Part shown: positions 1 to 10,554 of the stretch, piece by piece
Layout of the letters: every line of letters begins with the position of its first letter
How positions within the stretch are numbered: the stretch's first letter is position 1
Assembly (NCBI RefSeq): GCF_000485595.1
Contig: NW_014577102.1
Span: 686,484-716,659, forward strand
Direction: 5' to 3'
DNA from: Priapulus caudatus
Taxonomy: Eukaryota > Priapulida > Priapulimorpha > Priapulimorphida > Priapulidae
DNA: 30,176 nt
Notes under the pieces: model-generated
Databases searched by the model: none
The model's input: the letters and a program-made list of their open reading frames with translations, nothing else
What the model was told of the DNA's origin: nothing
Made by a program: the position numbers and the translations under genes

Positions 1-1969
1 GCCGCTGCGTGTGTACGTTATACGCGCTGCCGTGCGGTGCGTGTGCACGTACACGTGCGTGCGTGTGTGTCGCCGCGTGCTTCAAATTAAAGGCCACGCG
101 CGACGGCGTGATCGTATTTATGTTTTAATACCTTGTGAAGGAATGACAGCTCGCAGATATTAAAAACATTATATGATAACAACTCACGCCAGCTTTTAGT
201 TAATACACACATGAATCATATTTATTAATTCACTCTCCTCCCATCACGTTCGTGTGTACCGTATACGGCCGGTGCGGTGCCGTGCGGTGCGCGTGCACGC
301 ACACGTGCGTGCTTGTGTACGTACACGTGCGTGCGTGCGTGCGTCGTGTACGTATCCACGGCGGCTTACAAAATTACCTGTATTGATTGTTTCTCTGTCT
401 AATACATTCCTATATATACTATAGGTTGAATTGCACGTGTATCCCACTGCGTGCGTGCGGTGCATGTGCACTCGTGCGTGTGTTGTACGTACACGGAGCG
501 TGGCGTGTGCCACGTACACGTGCGTGTGCCAGTACACGTGCGTCGTGCACGTACCACCGTGCGTGCATGTTGCTACGTATCCACGGCTGCTGTGGTTGCG
601 TTGTGCACGTCACCGTGCGTGCGTGACATGTGTACGTTACACGATGCGTGCGTGCGTGTCGTACGTATACGGCGCGTGCGTGCGTGCGGTGTACGTATAC
701 GGGCGTGCGGTGTGTAGTATACGGGCGTGCGTGCGGTGCGCTGTGTTACGTCATACCGCGCGCTGCGTGCGGCGTGCGTGTGCCACGCTACACGTGCGTG
801 CGTGATGTGTCGCGCGTGCTTCAAATTAAAGGCACGGCGCGACGCGTGATCGTAATTTATGTTTTAATACCTTGTGAAGGAATGACCCAGCTCGAGGATA
901 TAAAATACAGTTATATGATAAACAACTCCACGCCAAGTTTTATATAATACACACATGAATCATATTTATTAATCACTCTCCTCCCATCACCGCACGATAC
1001 AATCTCAACACCACAGTGGTTACAAATTCGTCATTTTAATAAACTACCTGACGCCGCCTACCAGCGCCGTTTCTACCTTCGCTAACGTTACCCCCCCCCT
1101 CCCCGTTTAATCTGTTGCGTCCCGACACCGCGCATATAACCGCGGTATGACTAACTCCTTAACTCCGCGACACATATACTCATACTACGTTAACTTATAT
1201 TCTCTAACCGCATTACTGTAATGCCGCGATCAATCTTACTCGCAGTATCAATGATCTAAACTACTAACATACTCTAACTATCATACAAAGAAGTAACCAT
1301 ATTTACGTGAACGCCATCTGGTCGGAGGAGTCTGTTCAGATCGTCTCGACTGGTCCCAGCACACTCTCTCCCCCTTCTGTTAAAACTTTCCCCTATTTAT
1401 GTTACCCAGCGTCCGCGTATGACCTCTCGTTCTTCGGTCACTGGTACTAAGATCCGCTAGTACTGACCGGTGGCCATGCCGTGACGTAACAGTTTCGCGT
1501 TCCCGTCCTTGCCGTCCTAGGTTACATGTGCACGTACACGTTCGTAAAATTCTACATGTCACATATATACATTCACGCGTGCGTGCTTTATCTAACCCAA
1601 TAACCCTCATGTATACAGACAATACTCCAGCACTCTAGGCATGTGCACAATTTTTGCTCCTGAGCGCAGCTAGCAAAGTTAACAATCTGTCTTCCCTCGG
1701 GATTTGAGAACCCCTAGTCGAGACACACTAAAATCAAAACATAAATAACATATATTCGCAAGACCGCATGAAGAGTTTATTATCGCGAGAACATGTGTGA
1801 TCGATTCTCTGTTAATATAAGTTGGAAATTGACCGACTAAAGAAAAATATAGAAATACACAGTACGTTACTGTTGTTAATACCATATTATATATTATACG
1901 AATAGCGGCACGGCAGTGCCTTGTTCTCTCTGGTTTTCTGGTTTCCTGGTTCGTTTCCACGTCCGTAAC
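1..1969 (+). repeat. GT-rich complex repeat, copy A (cut by window start)
   Basis: This copy consists of alternating blocks. A roughly 150-170 bp core (84-235 and 818-985) starts near GTGCTTCAAATTAAAGGC, carries a TATA-like stretch, and ends at CACTCTCCTCCCATCAC. A short AT-rich core (365-425) contains GATTGTTTC and CTATATATA. GT/CG-rich spacers full of GTACGTATACGG and CGTGCGTGCG lie between them. The two copies of the larger core are 740 bp apart. After the last core comes about 980 bp of non-repeated sequence ending at CACGTCCGTAAC (1969). The same order and the same end point occur in copy B at 13207-16331, so this is one repeat family and not chance low complexity. Translations of the spacers are rich in Arg, His, Thr, Cys and Val in every frame and are not credible proteins. 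Confidence 0.85.
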
Positions 1970-4435
1970 AACGCGTGTGCGTGCGTGAGAGCGCGCAGGC
2001 TGAAGTGTGCACGGCTTCATTCCCATTCCGTCTGCAGCGGGGCGCATGTGTAAAGAGAGAGAGAGTCACAGTTTCACCGAGCCTACCAGCCACGAGTCAC
2101 AGGTTTTAGTAGGAGGAAGGAGGTACGACGCGCGGATGATCCGATTTCGGACGGTTGCCGTCGTCAAACTGTCGTCACATGCACACGTGCAGCACTCTTA
2201 TGTATGCGTGGTAGATCTTTCACCGAATCGTAATCCTTCGCCGAAAGCGGGAGAAAGGTCGCGAGTGAGAAAGAAATTAATTTCTCACTATAAAAAATCA
2301 CTTACTACTCTACGATCTACCCCTTGCATTTACCTGTCAATCAATGCTCCGGCATTAAGGTGAGGTGTTTTGTCCATTGTTGTATATCTGTATATATAAA
2401 TATTTTAATCAAAATCGCCACATAGATACAGTGTGTAGTATATTGAAATCGGTCATATCCCAATTATTATCGCGAGCCATGTATTCTCTTACATATCTCA
2501 ACATTTTTCTTAAAATCATCTTTAGATGCACCTGCCAAACCTTCACTCTTGAGATATCCCGTGTGCGTGCAAGTCAAGTGTCATCCGTATTCTCTGTCCG
2601 TCGCAACTACACATGTACATGTGTTTACTTACACGAGCATGTTTTAATATGTGAGCAGAACTGGTATGCCATGCATGTAACGTCTTGACATTTTTAAGGA
2701 TCTCTCTTCGTGCAAGTGGAATATTGTGTTTGTTTTAGCGGTGTAATCATGCGTATGTACTCGTGTCGCGAGCCATTAATTACATTAGAAGGATCGAAAT
2801 GCCAGTGAGCACAATTTTTTTTAATGTACTACATGAACATTGCCCATTTAAGCTTGTGTGTCATGCCGAATTTTATTTGAAGAATGTTTCAAATTTGTTA
2901 GTGTGGATTCTTTCCTGGTGTTTGGCCGTTCGTGGAAAACAACACCTGTCATGTATTGATCGGTTCAATGGTTATCAAGAGATTGGATGAAATTATTTTT
3001 GCAATCTGTAAATACTTACGCGATCAAATCGATACGTATACGTATGTAAAAGTGTACACTTGACCTATGGCACGTCTGATTTTGGCTGGCAGCTTTAGCG
3101 CATCATTTTGTGGGTGAATTAGATATTTATAGTCGTATTTTCGGCTGCCAGATTTTAACCTTTTCTTTATCAGCCCAGTCTTACAGTACCGTAGGTCAGA
3201 CATGCCATTCACCAATTTCAGAATCATGTGTCTTGTATGCTTTTTCTTACTCCCGCAGAGAGAACGAGATGTAAAAGAAAAGTTAGTGACAATGTTAGAT
3301 AATACTACTTGCTAGTTGTGCACTTCACGCCGCCCATGAACTTTAAAAGCGCGCGTTTTCCGTGTCGTTTTCATCGATAATTTATGCAGTCGAGTAGGTG
3401 GATAGTAGTCGAACGTAGAAACGATGAGTCGTAATCCTAGAGTCGCCCCTAACCTGCCTCGCGGGCCACGCCCGGTGAGGCAGACGATCGTTGGTTGACA
3501 GTAACCGGTCAATGGTAGCATTTCTGTCAGCGGTGGCGCCATCTGTCGAGGGCGTTTCATCTCCGATGTATATGTATATATATGTATATGTGTGTGCGCG
3601 CGGGAATGGCGAGAAATTGCCGATCCGTGTGTCGATAAATAATAACAGCGCGCGACGAGCTTTCGTGCGCACGCTTTATTTATACGTGTACTTTACTACT
3701 TGCTCTCGCTCGGAAGCGGTACCCACTTACCTTGGGTATGATCGGACGGAATAGGAGTGTCGACTGTCGCTGATGTTTTTGTTTACGGTTGGCAGACGTT
3801 GTGCTGATATTTAATTGTGTTGACAAATATGTCATGTCGACGTTCCTTGCGAAGGGTAAATAGTATTGTACATGTACGTGAAGGTGAACTCACGTTTATG
3901 CATGTAAATTTACTCGCATCTCCCCCCTCTCTACTCCCAGCAGCAATGCATCGCGTTGTTTTCCCCCTGTCCGGACGGGCGACAGAGAAAGAGACACGTA
4001 GATTTTTTTCTGTCGCGATATTTGTTATTGTAGATATTGTGCTAAAAGTATAGGAAGTGGGATTTGTGGTTTTGTCCACGTAGAGACGTGTTCTAAGAAC
4101 ACAATAGCGTATACACAGGAGCTGCTTTAAGTAAACGGACTCTTATAGTTTCTGCTCATTTTACGAACGCGATCGCATACATGGTCGCGTTGACTTTTTA
4201 CCAGTTGACGAAGTCGGTTCTAGACGTGGCTCGTGTCAAAGTCGAGTATCTCTTACGACGTTTTATTATTCGTAGCCAAACTTTGTAGTTGCGAGTGTTC
4301 AACGACAATGCAAAAGAACATAGGGGGCACTGATGCACGTTCGATCGCACAAGGCACAGCAGCCGAGTCAGGGAAACAGCATCTGCGTTCACGCGCACTA
4401 GCACAGACCCGGGCGAATCAGTCCCCTATACTTGT
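1970..4435. other. no recognisable gene
   Basis: I see no recognisable coding region in this stretch. ORFs are short (under 125 codons), overlap on both strands and match no family I know. A short TATG/TG run lies at about 3567-3600. A GGTGGCGCCATCTGTCG stretch lies near 3530 but nothing around it supports an LTR or primer-binding site. Confidence 0.5.
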
Positions 4436-4551
4436 ACACACACACACACATACATACATATACACACACACACACACACATACATACATACATATACACA
4501 CACACACACACACATACATACATATACACACACGCGCACGCACGCACACAC
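4436..4551. repeat. CA / CATA microsatellite
   Basis: Compound microsatellite of (CA)n interrupted by CATACATACATA blocks, ending in a CG-containing CA run. It accounts for the His/Thr-rich reading frame that spans 4233-4739. Confidence 0.95.
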
Positions 4552-5368
4552 GACGCACTCTTAACGAGTTAATCGAGAATTTGTTCCCACTGCGCAGATA
4601 CGCAGATCGCGTTGTCGTTGGCACGATTGCAGTTACAAAGGCTCATCTTGCAAGCTATTACTGTAGACGGTACGGTTGTCTATTCACTGTTCAGAGTTCT
4701 GGTGGTAATAGCAGCACCGTTACATGTGCCTACTGGTGATGAAGATGTTCACAGCTGAGCAATACGTGTATGCTTGGCCTCTGATGGAATCTGTACGACG
4801 CATATTGCATTACTAATTTAAACATGACTATTACCAATTATTACCTTTTTGTTCGTTTTGGGAAATAGCTGAACGTGTTAACATACATGTATTTATTAAT
4901 AAAGGGGTTTAAATAACACTCACGCTGTTGCGTACTGTCACTATATATGGCCATGTAAAATATCCAGACAATTAAAACATGCACGTTAGTACCGTGCATT
5001 AGGGAAGTAATACGCTTCGGAACTGAAAGGGGGAACTGGGTTGGGTTGTCTATCCCCAGTCTCCAAGGTGAAAATATGCCCTTTTCCACGATTTTCGGGT
5101 ACTTCAATTAGCAATTTTGGCTTTTCCGGTTTTCCGGTCCCGGTTTTTCGGACCTGTGTTTCGTGCATGCCCAACATCTATCAAATAAAAAAACGTTTTA
5201 TTGAAATTATATACATTAAAAATGGAGAGCAGATACTCCTCGCATTAACTTGAACTTGATATGGAAAACACATCGCAATGCGTACCTGCAATAATAATAC
5301 TATTAAATAGGGTATCCTGACTGACGTAGCGATAAAATTTAAATCGACCAATAGATGGCGATAAGTGT
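4552..5368. other. no recognisable gene
   Basis: Nothing recognisable is coded here. 5085-5160 is a low-complexity stretch built on TTTTCCGG/TTTCGG words. Confidence 0.5.
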
Positions 5369-5377
5369 CTTACATGC

Positions 5378-5748
5378 ACAGATAAGGCCTATGTCCCCCC
5401 CTGACCTCTGTTTGACCTGGCTCGTTTAGCTATTTCTGACTAATATATATTGATATATATATATATATAAAATATAATATATATAGGGTTAGGTAGCCCG
5501 ACTAGGCTGTGCGACGGATTTTCTATACGGTATTCTAACCCTAGCAATACCGTTTCTTGGAGCTAAGGGTTAGGTAGATACAAATGTAACGCAAACACAG
5601 GGTAGGTTGTGTGGCCTGTGGGGTTAACCTACCCTGTGTTTGGGTTACATTATTGTATCTAAGGGTTAGGGTGCCTGGGTTAGGGTTAGTCAGAAATAGC
5701 TAAACGAGCCAGGTCAAACAGAGGTCAGGGGACATAGACCCTACAAGC
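5378..5748. mobile_element. foldback (MITE-like) element with long inverted repeats
   Basis: Arms of about 52 bp at 5389-5443 and 5686-5737 are inverted copies of each other; they contain TGACCTCTGTTTGACCTGG and its complement. The nine-base word CTTACATGC flanks the element at 5369-5377 and 5749-5757, which fits a target-site duplication of 8-9 bp such as hAT or Mutator-type elements make. The outermost dozen bases of the two ends match poorly, so the exact termini are uncertain. Inside is a second, shorter inverted repeat (about 5575-5617 against 5620-5662) and several GGGTTAGG words. There is no coding capacity, so it must depend on enzymes supplied in trans. Confidence 0.8.
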
Positions 5749-5757
5749 CTTACATGC

Positions 5758-6171
5758 CTTGCACAGAGCACGTATATGATAATATATATATGCTCTGCTT
5801 GCAGCTATATGTCCTGATTTTCTTGAAATCCTTCTATTTCATTCTATTCATACATTTACTTTTCATACATTTCTTCTATTTCTATTCATACATGTACGTC
5901 ATTCCCTTTTATAATCATAATGTGTCGAGTCTTACCAAATTTCCCTGTCGCGTAGAAGGAAACATGTGTTCGTACATTCCCTGTATGTGTCAGACATCCC
6001 CATGAGCCACGTTTTTACACCTATCTTATTACGCCCGATCGTCTATATAACTGGGTATAATTCACGTACGTCGCACCACAGGCACTTGGGACGTTTCAAT
6101 AACAAGTGCCGCGGAGCGACAGCGCTCATCTACCGTCTACTGCGGTGACTCTGTGGTGGAGTGGTGGGATT
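5758..6171. other. non-coding flank with a short dispersed motif
   Basis: No gene is seen. A motif AACAAGTGCCGCGGAGCGAC (6101-6120), continuing AGCGCTCA, recurs at 21641-21668 with two differences, so it is part of a dispersed repeat. GGCACTTG (6081-6088) and CAAGTGCC (6103-6110) form a small hairpin at its edge. Confidence 0.5.
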
Positions 6172-6830
6172 CTAGTAAACCCTGTTAGTCCCAAATGTGT
6201 TCACATACACGGATTCGTACGCACGCAGCTGTACACTATCCTCTGTGATAGCTAGAGGATTCCTGGATAGTGCATCTGCCACTATCTGTTCTTTACCCGG
6301 CACAAATTTAACAACAGGATTGAACCGCATCATTCGCAGCAAAAGACGCTGACAGCGAATCGGTGTTTCATCAATGTTCTTGGTGTTCAGTAGAGGCACC
6401 AATGGCTTGTGGTCGGTCAGTAGAGTAAACTGTGGTAATCCCACCAGATACCTAGACAGTTTTTTGCATGCCCATACTGCCGCCAGACAAACCTTCTCAA
6501 TTTGAGCGTAACGCTGCTCATCGCTTGAGAGTGTTCTTGAGCAGAATGCTACTGGTTTTAAGCCTTCTTCATCTTTCTGTAGGAGTACAGCCCCTATCAC
6601 GAAACTGCTAGCATCAGCACTTATGATCGTTGGCTTTTCCGCATCATAGTATGCTAAGTGTGGAGAAGCGCATAGCAGATGTTTGTTTCTTGGAAGCACC
6701 TTGCTGACTTGGCCCATAAGCAGACACTGTCAGACCTCAGCAGATCTGTCATGAGCTCCATAACAGAAGACAGGTTGTTTGCAAATGTAATGTGTGTATT
6801 ACTTTTCCCAGCTCGGTGTGATACGTCGGG
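6172..6830 (-). pseudogene. Ty3/gypsy-type pol fragment: RT connection and RNase H
   Basis: A 181-residue reading frame (6172-6717) carries a retrotransposon RNase H domain. The acidic positions are visible: the Asp of SADASSF, the Glu of AQIEKVCLAA, the Asp of LLTDHKPL and the Asp of VADALSR. Upstream, in another frame (about 6700-6830), the end of the reverse-transcriptase thumb/connection is readable (ANNLSSVMELMTDLLRSDSV), so one frameshift lies near 6690-6715. The catalytic RT core, protease and gag are absent on the 5' side, and there is no integrase after the stop at 6172. RNase H degrades the RNA strand during reverse transcription in cytoplasmic particles. The order (RT end then RNase H, with VADALSR at the end) fits Ty3-type elements better than BEL/Pao or Copia. 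This is a truncated remnant; the family call is firm, the clade is not. Confidence 0.9.
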
Positions 6831-6893
6831 AGATGCCCGACTGCAAATAGGCACGTGATCGTATAGTTAGGTATTGTTATTCTTCTTGCGTTG

Positions 6894-7446
6894 TGTTATT
6901 AACTGTTCTTTTTGTTTCGTGTTTGCGGTGAAGCTTGAAGGAGATGTCAGGTAGTATCAATAATCAAACACAAATAATTTCGTAAGTCATGAATGAGTTT
7001 CCACGCACAGTGATTTATTGTTGCTCACGCCCGACGCGCAGCGCGCTGAGCAAGAGTCCGGAAACGTAGTCTAATACCATGAATCGTAACTGTGCGCGCG
7101 TTAGGCAACTTAAGAGCTCCCAAGGTGTGGTCATATATACATCACCAGCTAGGTGACGTCATCTTACTCTATACATGTGCGGACCATGCGACTTACACGT
7201 GTTTAGGCTCTCACAAAAGATGAGTTACCACGTGTCCTAGATCGAGTTGACATTTACAAATCATGTCTCCCCCACGTGTAGTCACACGTGTACTTGGCAC
7301 TACGTTACTCGACTACGCACTTCCTGTCTTCTAAGAATTCCGCCTACACAGGTCCGGGTTAACATCCTGGGTGTTGGCTCATTATATACCTACTAATGAA
7401 CATTTTGTAATTAACTACTACTACTTATTAACGGAGCTCTGTTACA
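6894..7446 (-). mobile_element. possible LTR of a retrotransposon
   Basis: Read on the minus strand, the block starts TGTAACAGAGC at 7446, directly after a purine-rich GTGGGAGTGG that could be a polypurine tract, and can be ended at AATAACA (6894). Between them are a TATA-like GATGTATATATGACC (about 7131-7145) and an AATAAA signal (near 7011-7017), in the order expected for U3-R-U5. No 5-bp duplication flanks it, so it is not a simple solo LTR. No second copy is present in the window, so the boundaries are inferred from sequence signals alone. It could belong to the membrane-protein ORF upstream (8108-8797) or to the pol fragment below. Confidence 0.35.
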
Positions 7447-7599
7447 CCACTCCCACGGCAAATTACTTTCGTGCCTTGATGGCACAAAGTGTAGTTCTAA
7501 AACACAGCAAACATATAAACACACAACATTAAACATGAACGATTAACGAACATTTACCATAAACAAATAACGAACATCAAACAATTGATTTTCAGTATT

Positions 7600-7775
7600 A
7601 GTCACACCCACAGGAAACATGGGTGACGCTGTAAAATTTATGAAGAAGCTCAAGAAGGAGGTGAGAGCAGTCCTGCTAACTTCTAAGAACGGTCTCACGG
7701 GAATTGGGAGCTGTAGCAAGATTTTACGGCCGGATGCCCTTCCTGACACCAACTCCGATTAGTCGTCTTCTACGA
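7600..7775 (-). repeat. RTE-LINE/SINE-type tail motif
   Basis: On the minus strand the words GGTGTCAGGAAGGGCATCC and GGCCGTAAAATC (about 7720-7757) match a motif I know from RTE-type LINE ends and derived SINEs in many animals. No RT or endonuclease sequence is recognisable next to it, so only the tail is present. Confidence 0.45.
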
Positions 7776-7918
7776 CATGCAGGAGATACACTATAGGAGA
7801 ATTCGCTCGCCGGTTCTACACGGCTAAAAGTGAAATACACAACAAAACAACAACAATGTAAACCGAACTAATAAGGTGACTCTCGATATAACCCTACAAA
7901 TAAATCTTACTAAATGAT

Positions 7919-8011
7919 CAGTACAATACAATACAATCAAATCAATGTTACTACCAAATCATTACAATACAATACAATCAAATCAATATTAGTACTAAAT
8001 CAGTACAAAAC
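7919..8011. repeat. 41-bp tandem repeat, about 2.3 units
   Basis: Two adjacent units start CAGTACAATACAATACAATC and CATTACAATACAATACAATC, each 41 bp long, followed by a partial third unit. Within units the pentamer TACAA is itself reiterated. Confidence 0.85.
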
Positions 8012-8107
8012 GATGTGCCGACACAATGTGCGTGGTGCATACGCAGTAACTAAAACCCATGCCCGTTTTCTCTAAACGCCCAAAAATGTATTTAATTCGA
8101 TGGCTTC

Positions 8108-8797
8108 TCATTGTGCCTCGCGCGAAGGAAGCGGAGAGGGAATACCTCGGGGGGTTGCGTAATGTGCGGCAGCTGACCCCGGCAACGCCGACCCTGGAGC
8201 GGGGCCCTGCGCAAGGGTAGGTGAAGCCACGGGCCTAGCTGCAACACGAGCGCGGCGGGATGGAGAACGGCGACACCTACAACAGACAGGAAGTAGGCGT
8301 GCCGGTGCGCAAAAGAACCAGACGGCCCCTACACCGAAAATGGCGATCAGTGCATAAACCACAATCTGCTGCCATTGCAACCCTGAAACAACGCGAGAAA
8401 CATCAGACGGGGCAAATGCATCCCCCGCATCCAAAATTGTACGACTCCTAGCTATGGAATCTTTGAGTTTATTGTAGGAAAGATCAAATGCTTTATTCGC
8501 ATACAGCTTAGGAGGTAAAATTGAAGCAGGTAGCAGATCCGTAGCATTGCCACGATGAACGGCGAGGGCAGCCAGATCACGCCAAATAGTGGGTATTGGC
8601 AGAATGGCAGCTGCGGCGGCAACATTTGCTGTACAGCTCGTGATATTTACTCGAGAATCATGATGATAATAAGTGGGCAACGTGAAGGAACGTGAATGGG
8701 CTAAACAGCCGGAAGCCAGAGTGACAATTAACCTGCTGAAATAAAATTCGGATGTCTGTATTAACAGGGGGTGAGTCATCCCCCGAGTGACATGCAA
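8108..8797 (-). CDS. hypothetical single-pass membrane protein, possibly envelope-like
   Basis: This 229-codon frame is the longest non-low-complexity frame in its neighbourhood, but I do not recognise a family. It begins at a TTG/near-N-terminal region after an in-frame stop only a few codons upstream, so the true N-terminus may lie in another frame or exon. Visible features are two N-glycosylation sequons (VNITSC about residue 52 and GNATDL about 83), a helical stretch before the membrane, one hydrophobic segment around residues 147-166 (VVYALIAIFGVGAVWFF), a Cys/Arg-rich juxtamembrane stretch, and a Pro/Ala/Ser-rich C-terminal tail. An ectodomain, single anchor and basic tail, placed before an LTR-like block on the same strand, resembles a retroelement env ORF. 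A host membrane protein or a chance frame in GC-rich DNA are alternatives. No fusion peptide or furin site is evident. Confidence 0.35.
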   Translation of the reverse strand: MHVTRGMTHPLLIQTSEFYFSRLIVTLASGCLAHSRSFTLPTYYHHDSRVNITSCTANVAAAAAILPIPTIWRDLAALAVHRGNATDLLPASILPPKLYANKAFDLSYNKLKDSIARSRTILDAGDAFAPSDVSRVVSGLQWQQIVVYALIAIFGVGAVWFFCAPARLLPVCCRCRRSPSRRARVAARPVASPTLAQGPAPGSALPGSAAAHYATPRGIPSPLPSREAQ

Positions 8798-8959
8798 CGG
8801 TCAATGTAAAGGGTTTAATTGGAGAAATAAACCAGAGAGACATGTACAAGATTGCGTGGCACAGCTTTGCTGTTGATCCTAAGCGCTGCGCGCGGATTAG
8901 ACGCGCAGTTCCGCGGATATGCGCACGCGACCGCGGGATGTTCAAGTATGAAGCGCTGT

Positions 8960-9013
8960 CCGCAGTGGAGACGTGCGCCAAATTCGAGGCCCGGCGCCAC
9001 GTCTCCACAGCGG
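8960..9013. repeat. hairpin with 16-bp arms
   Basis: CCGCAGTGGAGACGTG (8960-8975) and CACGTCTCCACAGCGG (8998-9013) are inverted copies with one mismatch and a 22-base loop. It lies just before the LINE remnant. Its role is unknown. Confidence 0.7.
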
Positions 9014-9049
9014 TCAGCGGATGGTCTGTCGTTTTGAAGATGACAATGA

Positions 9050-9589
9050 TTATATATTGACGATATTGTAGGAATTAGAGATTATAAAACCGTAACAAAA
9101 ATTGCTCAGTCATTCTCCAGATTAGCTGAATCAAAAAGATTAGAATTTAATATGAACAAAACAAATACAATGGGTATAAAATTCACAAACAAAGAAAGGA
9201 TAGATAATTTAATAGGCAACCAAGTAATCAAAAAATGCACCAAATATTCATACCTAGATTTAATTATGATATAGGAGGTTATAACGATATAAAAGTCCGA
9301 ACTTAAAAATGTAGTTTCATGACGAGGGAAATATTATCGTGGGCAGAAGAGCAAAAATATGGAAATCCTACTATAGAAGCAAGAGTAAAATTATACGAAT
9401 GCACAGTTTGACCTTCCTTCCTAAACAACAGTGAAAGATGGACTAACTTAACTAAGAAGAAGTAAAAATGTTGGAGGATTTCCAAAATGAGCGCCTGCGC
9501 AAAATAATAATCACGCAGAAAACCTACCGATGGGCATTGAAAGACGATGAAAACTCCAAGGAAAGATACGGAGAAATCAGTAAAAATAA
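9050..9589 (+). pseudogene. non-LTR retrotransposon (LINE) reverse transcriptase tail
   Basis: The frame from 9050 reads LYIDDIVGI: YIDD at 9053-9064 is the RT motif C catalytic box. It is followed by a hydrophilic segment (KIAQSFSRLAESKRLEFNMN) and TNTMGIKF, which correspond to RT motif D and the thumb of LINE enzymes, and CTKYSYLD, which fits the conserved TKYLG-type motif E. At least three frameshifts or stops follow (about 9260-9320, 9408 and 9465). Later frames still read a typical LINE C-terminus: ILSWAEEQKYG, then VKMLEDFQNERLRKIII and YRWALKDDE. The endonuclease and the first RT motifs are missing on the 5' side, as is usual for 5'-truncated LINEs. The 3' end is interrupted at 9590 by the G-rich inverted-repeat element. 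The clade cannot be assigned from this fragment. Confidence 0.8.
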
Positions 9590-10084
9590 CAGGCCCGTAG
9601 CCAGCTTTATATTGGGGGGGGGGGGTTTCGTTTTTCAATGTTGGAATTTGCTCGGCAGGGGCGTGTCCAAGATTTCTACCAGGGGGGGGGGTCTATCCGT
9701 AACCCAAAGTTGCGAGCACGCGAACGGGGGGGGGTCTGGGGGCCCTCCCCCGAAATTTTTTTAAATTAGACTCCCTCAGATGCGTTTTCTGCGCGAGCAA
9801 GGGGGGGGGGGTCCGGACTCCCATGGACCCCCCTGTACACGCCCCTGCTCGGGCGCGAGCGACCAGGCGAGGGAGCCAAGCGACCGAGCGGGGGAGGGGT
9901 GTGGGAGGGGGGTGTTTACTGTTCACCCTCCCGCACGATGGAGATTTTGCAATTATTACACTAAAATGGAGCAACCTGAGGTAAAATTCTTGCAAATTTT
10001 CAAATATTTTTTTTTTTGCTTGGGGGCGGGGCTCGGGGGGGGGGGTTCGTTCGAACCCCGCAACCCCCCCTGGCTACGGGCCTG
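9590..10084. mobile_element. G/C-run MITE with CAGGCCCGTAGCCAG termini
   Basis: CAGGCCCGTAGCCAG at the left end and CTGGCTACGGGCCTG at the right end are perfect inverted repeats of 15 bp. The interior consists of poly-G and poly-C runs and contains a second nested element (9656-9847). It is inserted in the tail of a LINE remnant. Flanks (AATAA and TTATA) do not give an exact target duplication. A related left end is at 26899. It has no coding capacity. Confidence 0.8.
9656..9847. mobile_element. nested MITE, CAGGGGCGTGT termini, TSD CTCGG
   Basis: The element starts CAGGGGCGTGTCCAAG and ends CTGTACACGCCCCTG, an imperfect inverted terminal repeat. The five bases CTCGG occur immediately on both sides (9651-9655 and 9848-9852). 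A homologous copy lies at 23649-23830 with a different 5-bp duplication. The shared interior includes GCGAGCAAG and GGGCCCTCCCCC with long G/C runs. Confidence 0.88.
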
Positions 10085-10294
10085 TTATAATATTTTCCCA
10101 ATGATGACGTCTGACACATGCAAACGTGAACATACTTGACTAGCTAGAGCATGCTGAGCATCGCAGTAATAATAATACCGTCATGTACAGCACATATGAT
10201 CCTTACATGCAGACCGTATATTAGGTTGTTAGCGTGTTAGTGTACACAGTAGAAATCACGCGCGAAATCTCGTTTTGCAAGCCCGATTTCCACA

Positions 10295-10339
10295 TCATAT
10301 ATATACTAATATATATATATATATATATATATATAATTG

Positions 10340-10370
<31 letters not shown>

Positions 10371-10402
10371 TATATATATATATATACTGATATACATATA
10401 TG
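10295..10402. repeat. TA microsatellite
   Basis: Nearly pure TATATA with a few interruptions (TAATTGATA, TAGTTATA, ACTGATA). Confidence 0.95.
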
Positions 10403-10554
10403 TGGGCGCACGCGCGTCTGTGTGTCGTGCTAGCTAGTCGCAGCCTATTCTACCAATTATAATAATTGTTATGTTACCATTCGTATGAAAACAATACAAT
10501 TTCATGAAGTACAAACTTTGATGAATACATGAAAGATTATATAATTATAAATAT

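Noticed and set aside
3520-3560. A primer-binding site from TGGCGCCATCTGTCG
   Set aside because: There is no LTR terminus next to it and no retroelement coding sequence nearby.
4233-4739. A 168-codon plus-strand frame
   Set aside because: Its middle third is a translated CA/CATA microsatellite and the flanks match nothing.
5485-5690. Interstitial telomere repeat, from GGGTTAGGG words
   Set aside because: Only scattered single or double TTAGGG words occur, inside a foldback element with target duplications; there is no tandem telomeric array.
6894-7446. Solo LTR
   Set aside because: The 5-bp flanks (CGTTG and CCACT) do not match, so a solo LTR with target duplication is not supported; kept only as a possible LTR.
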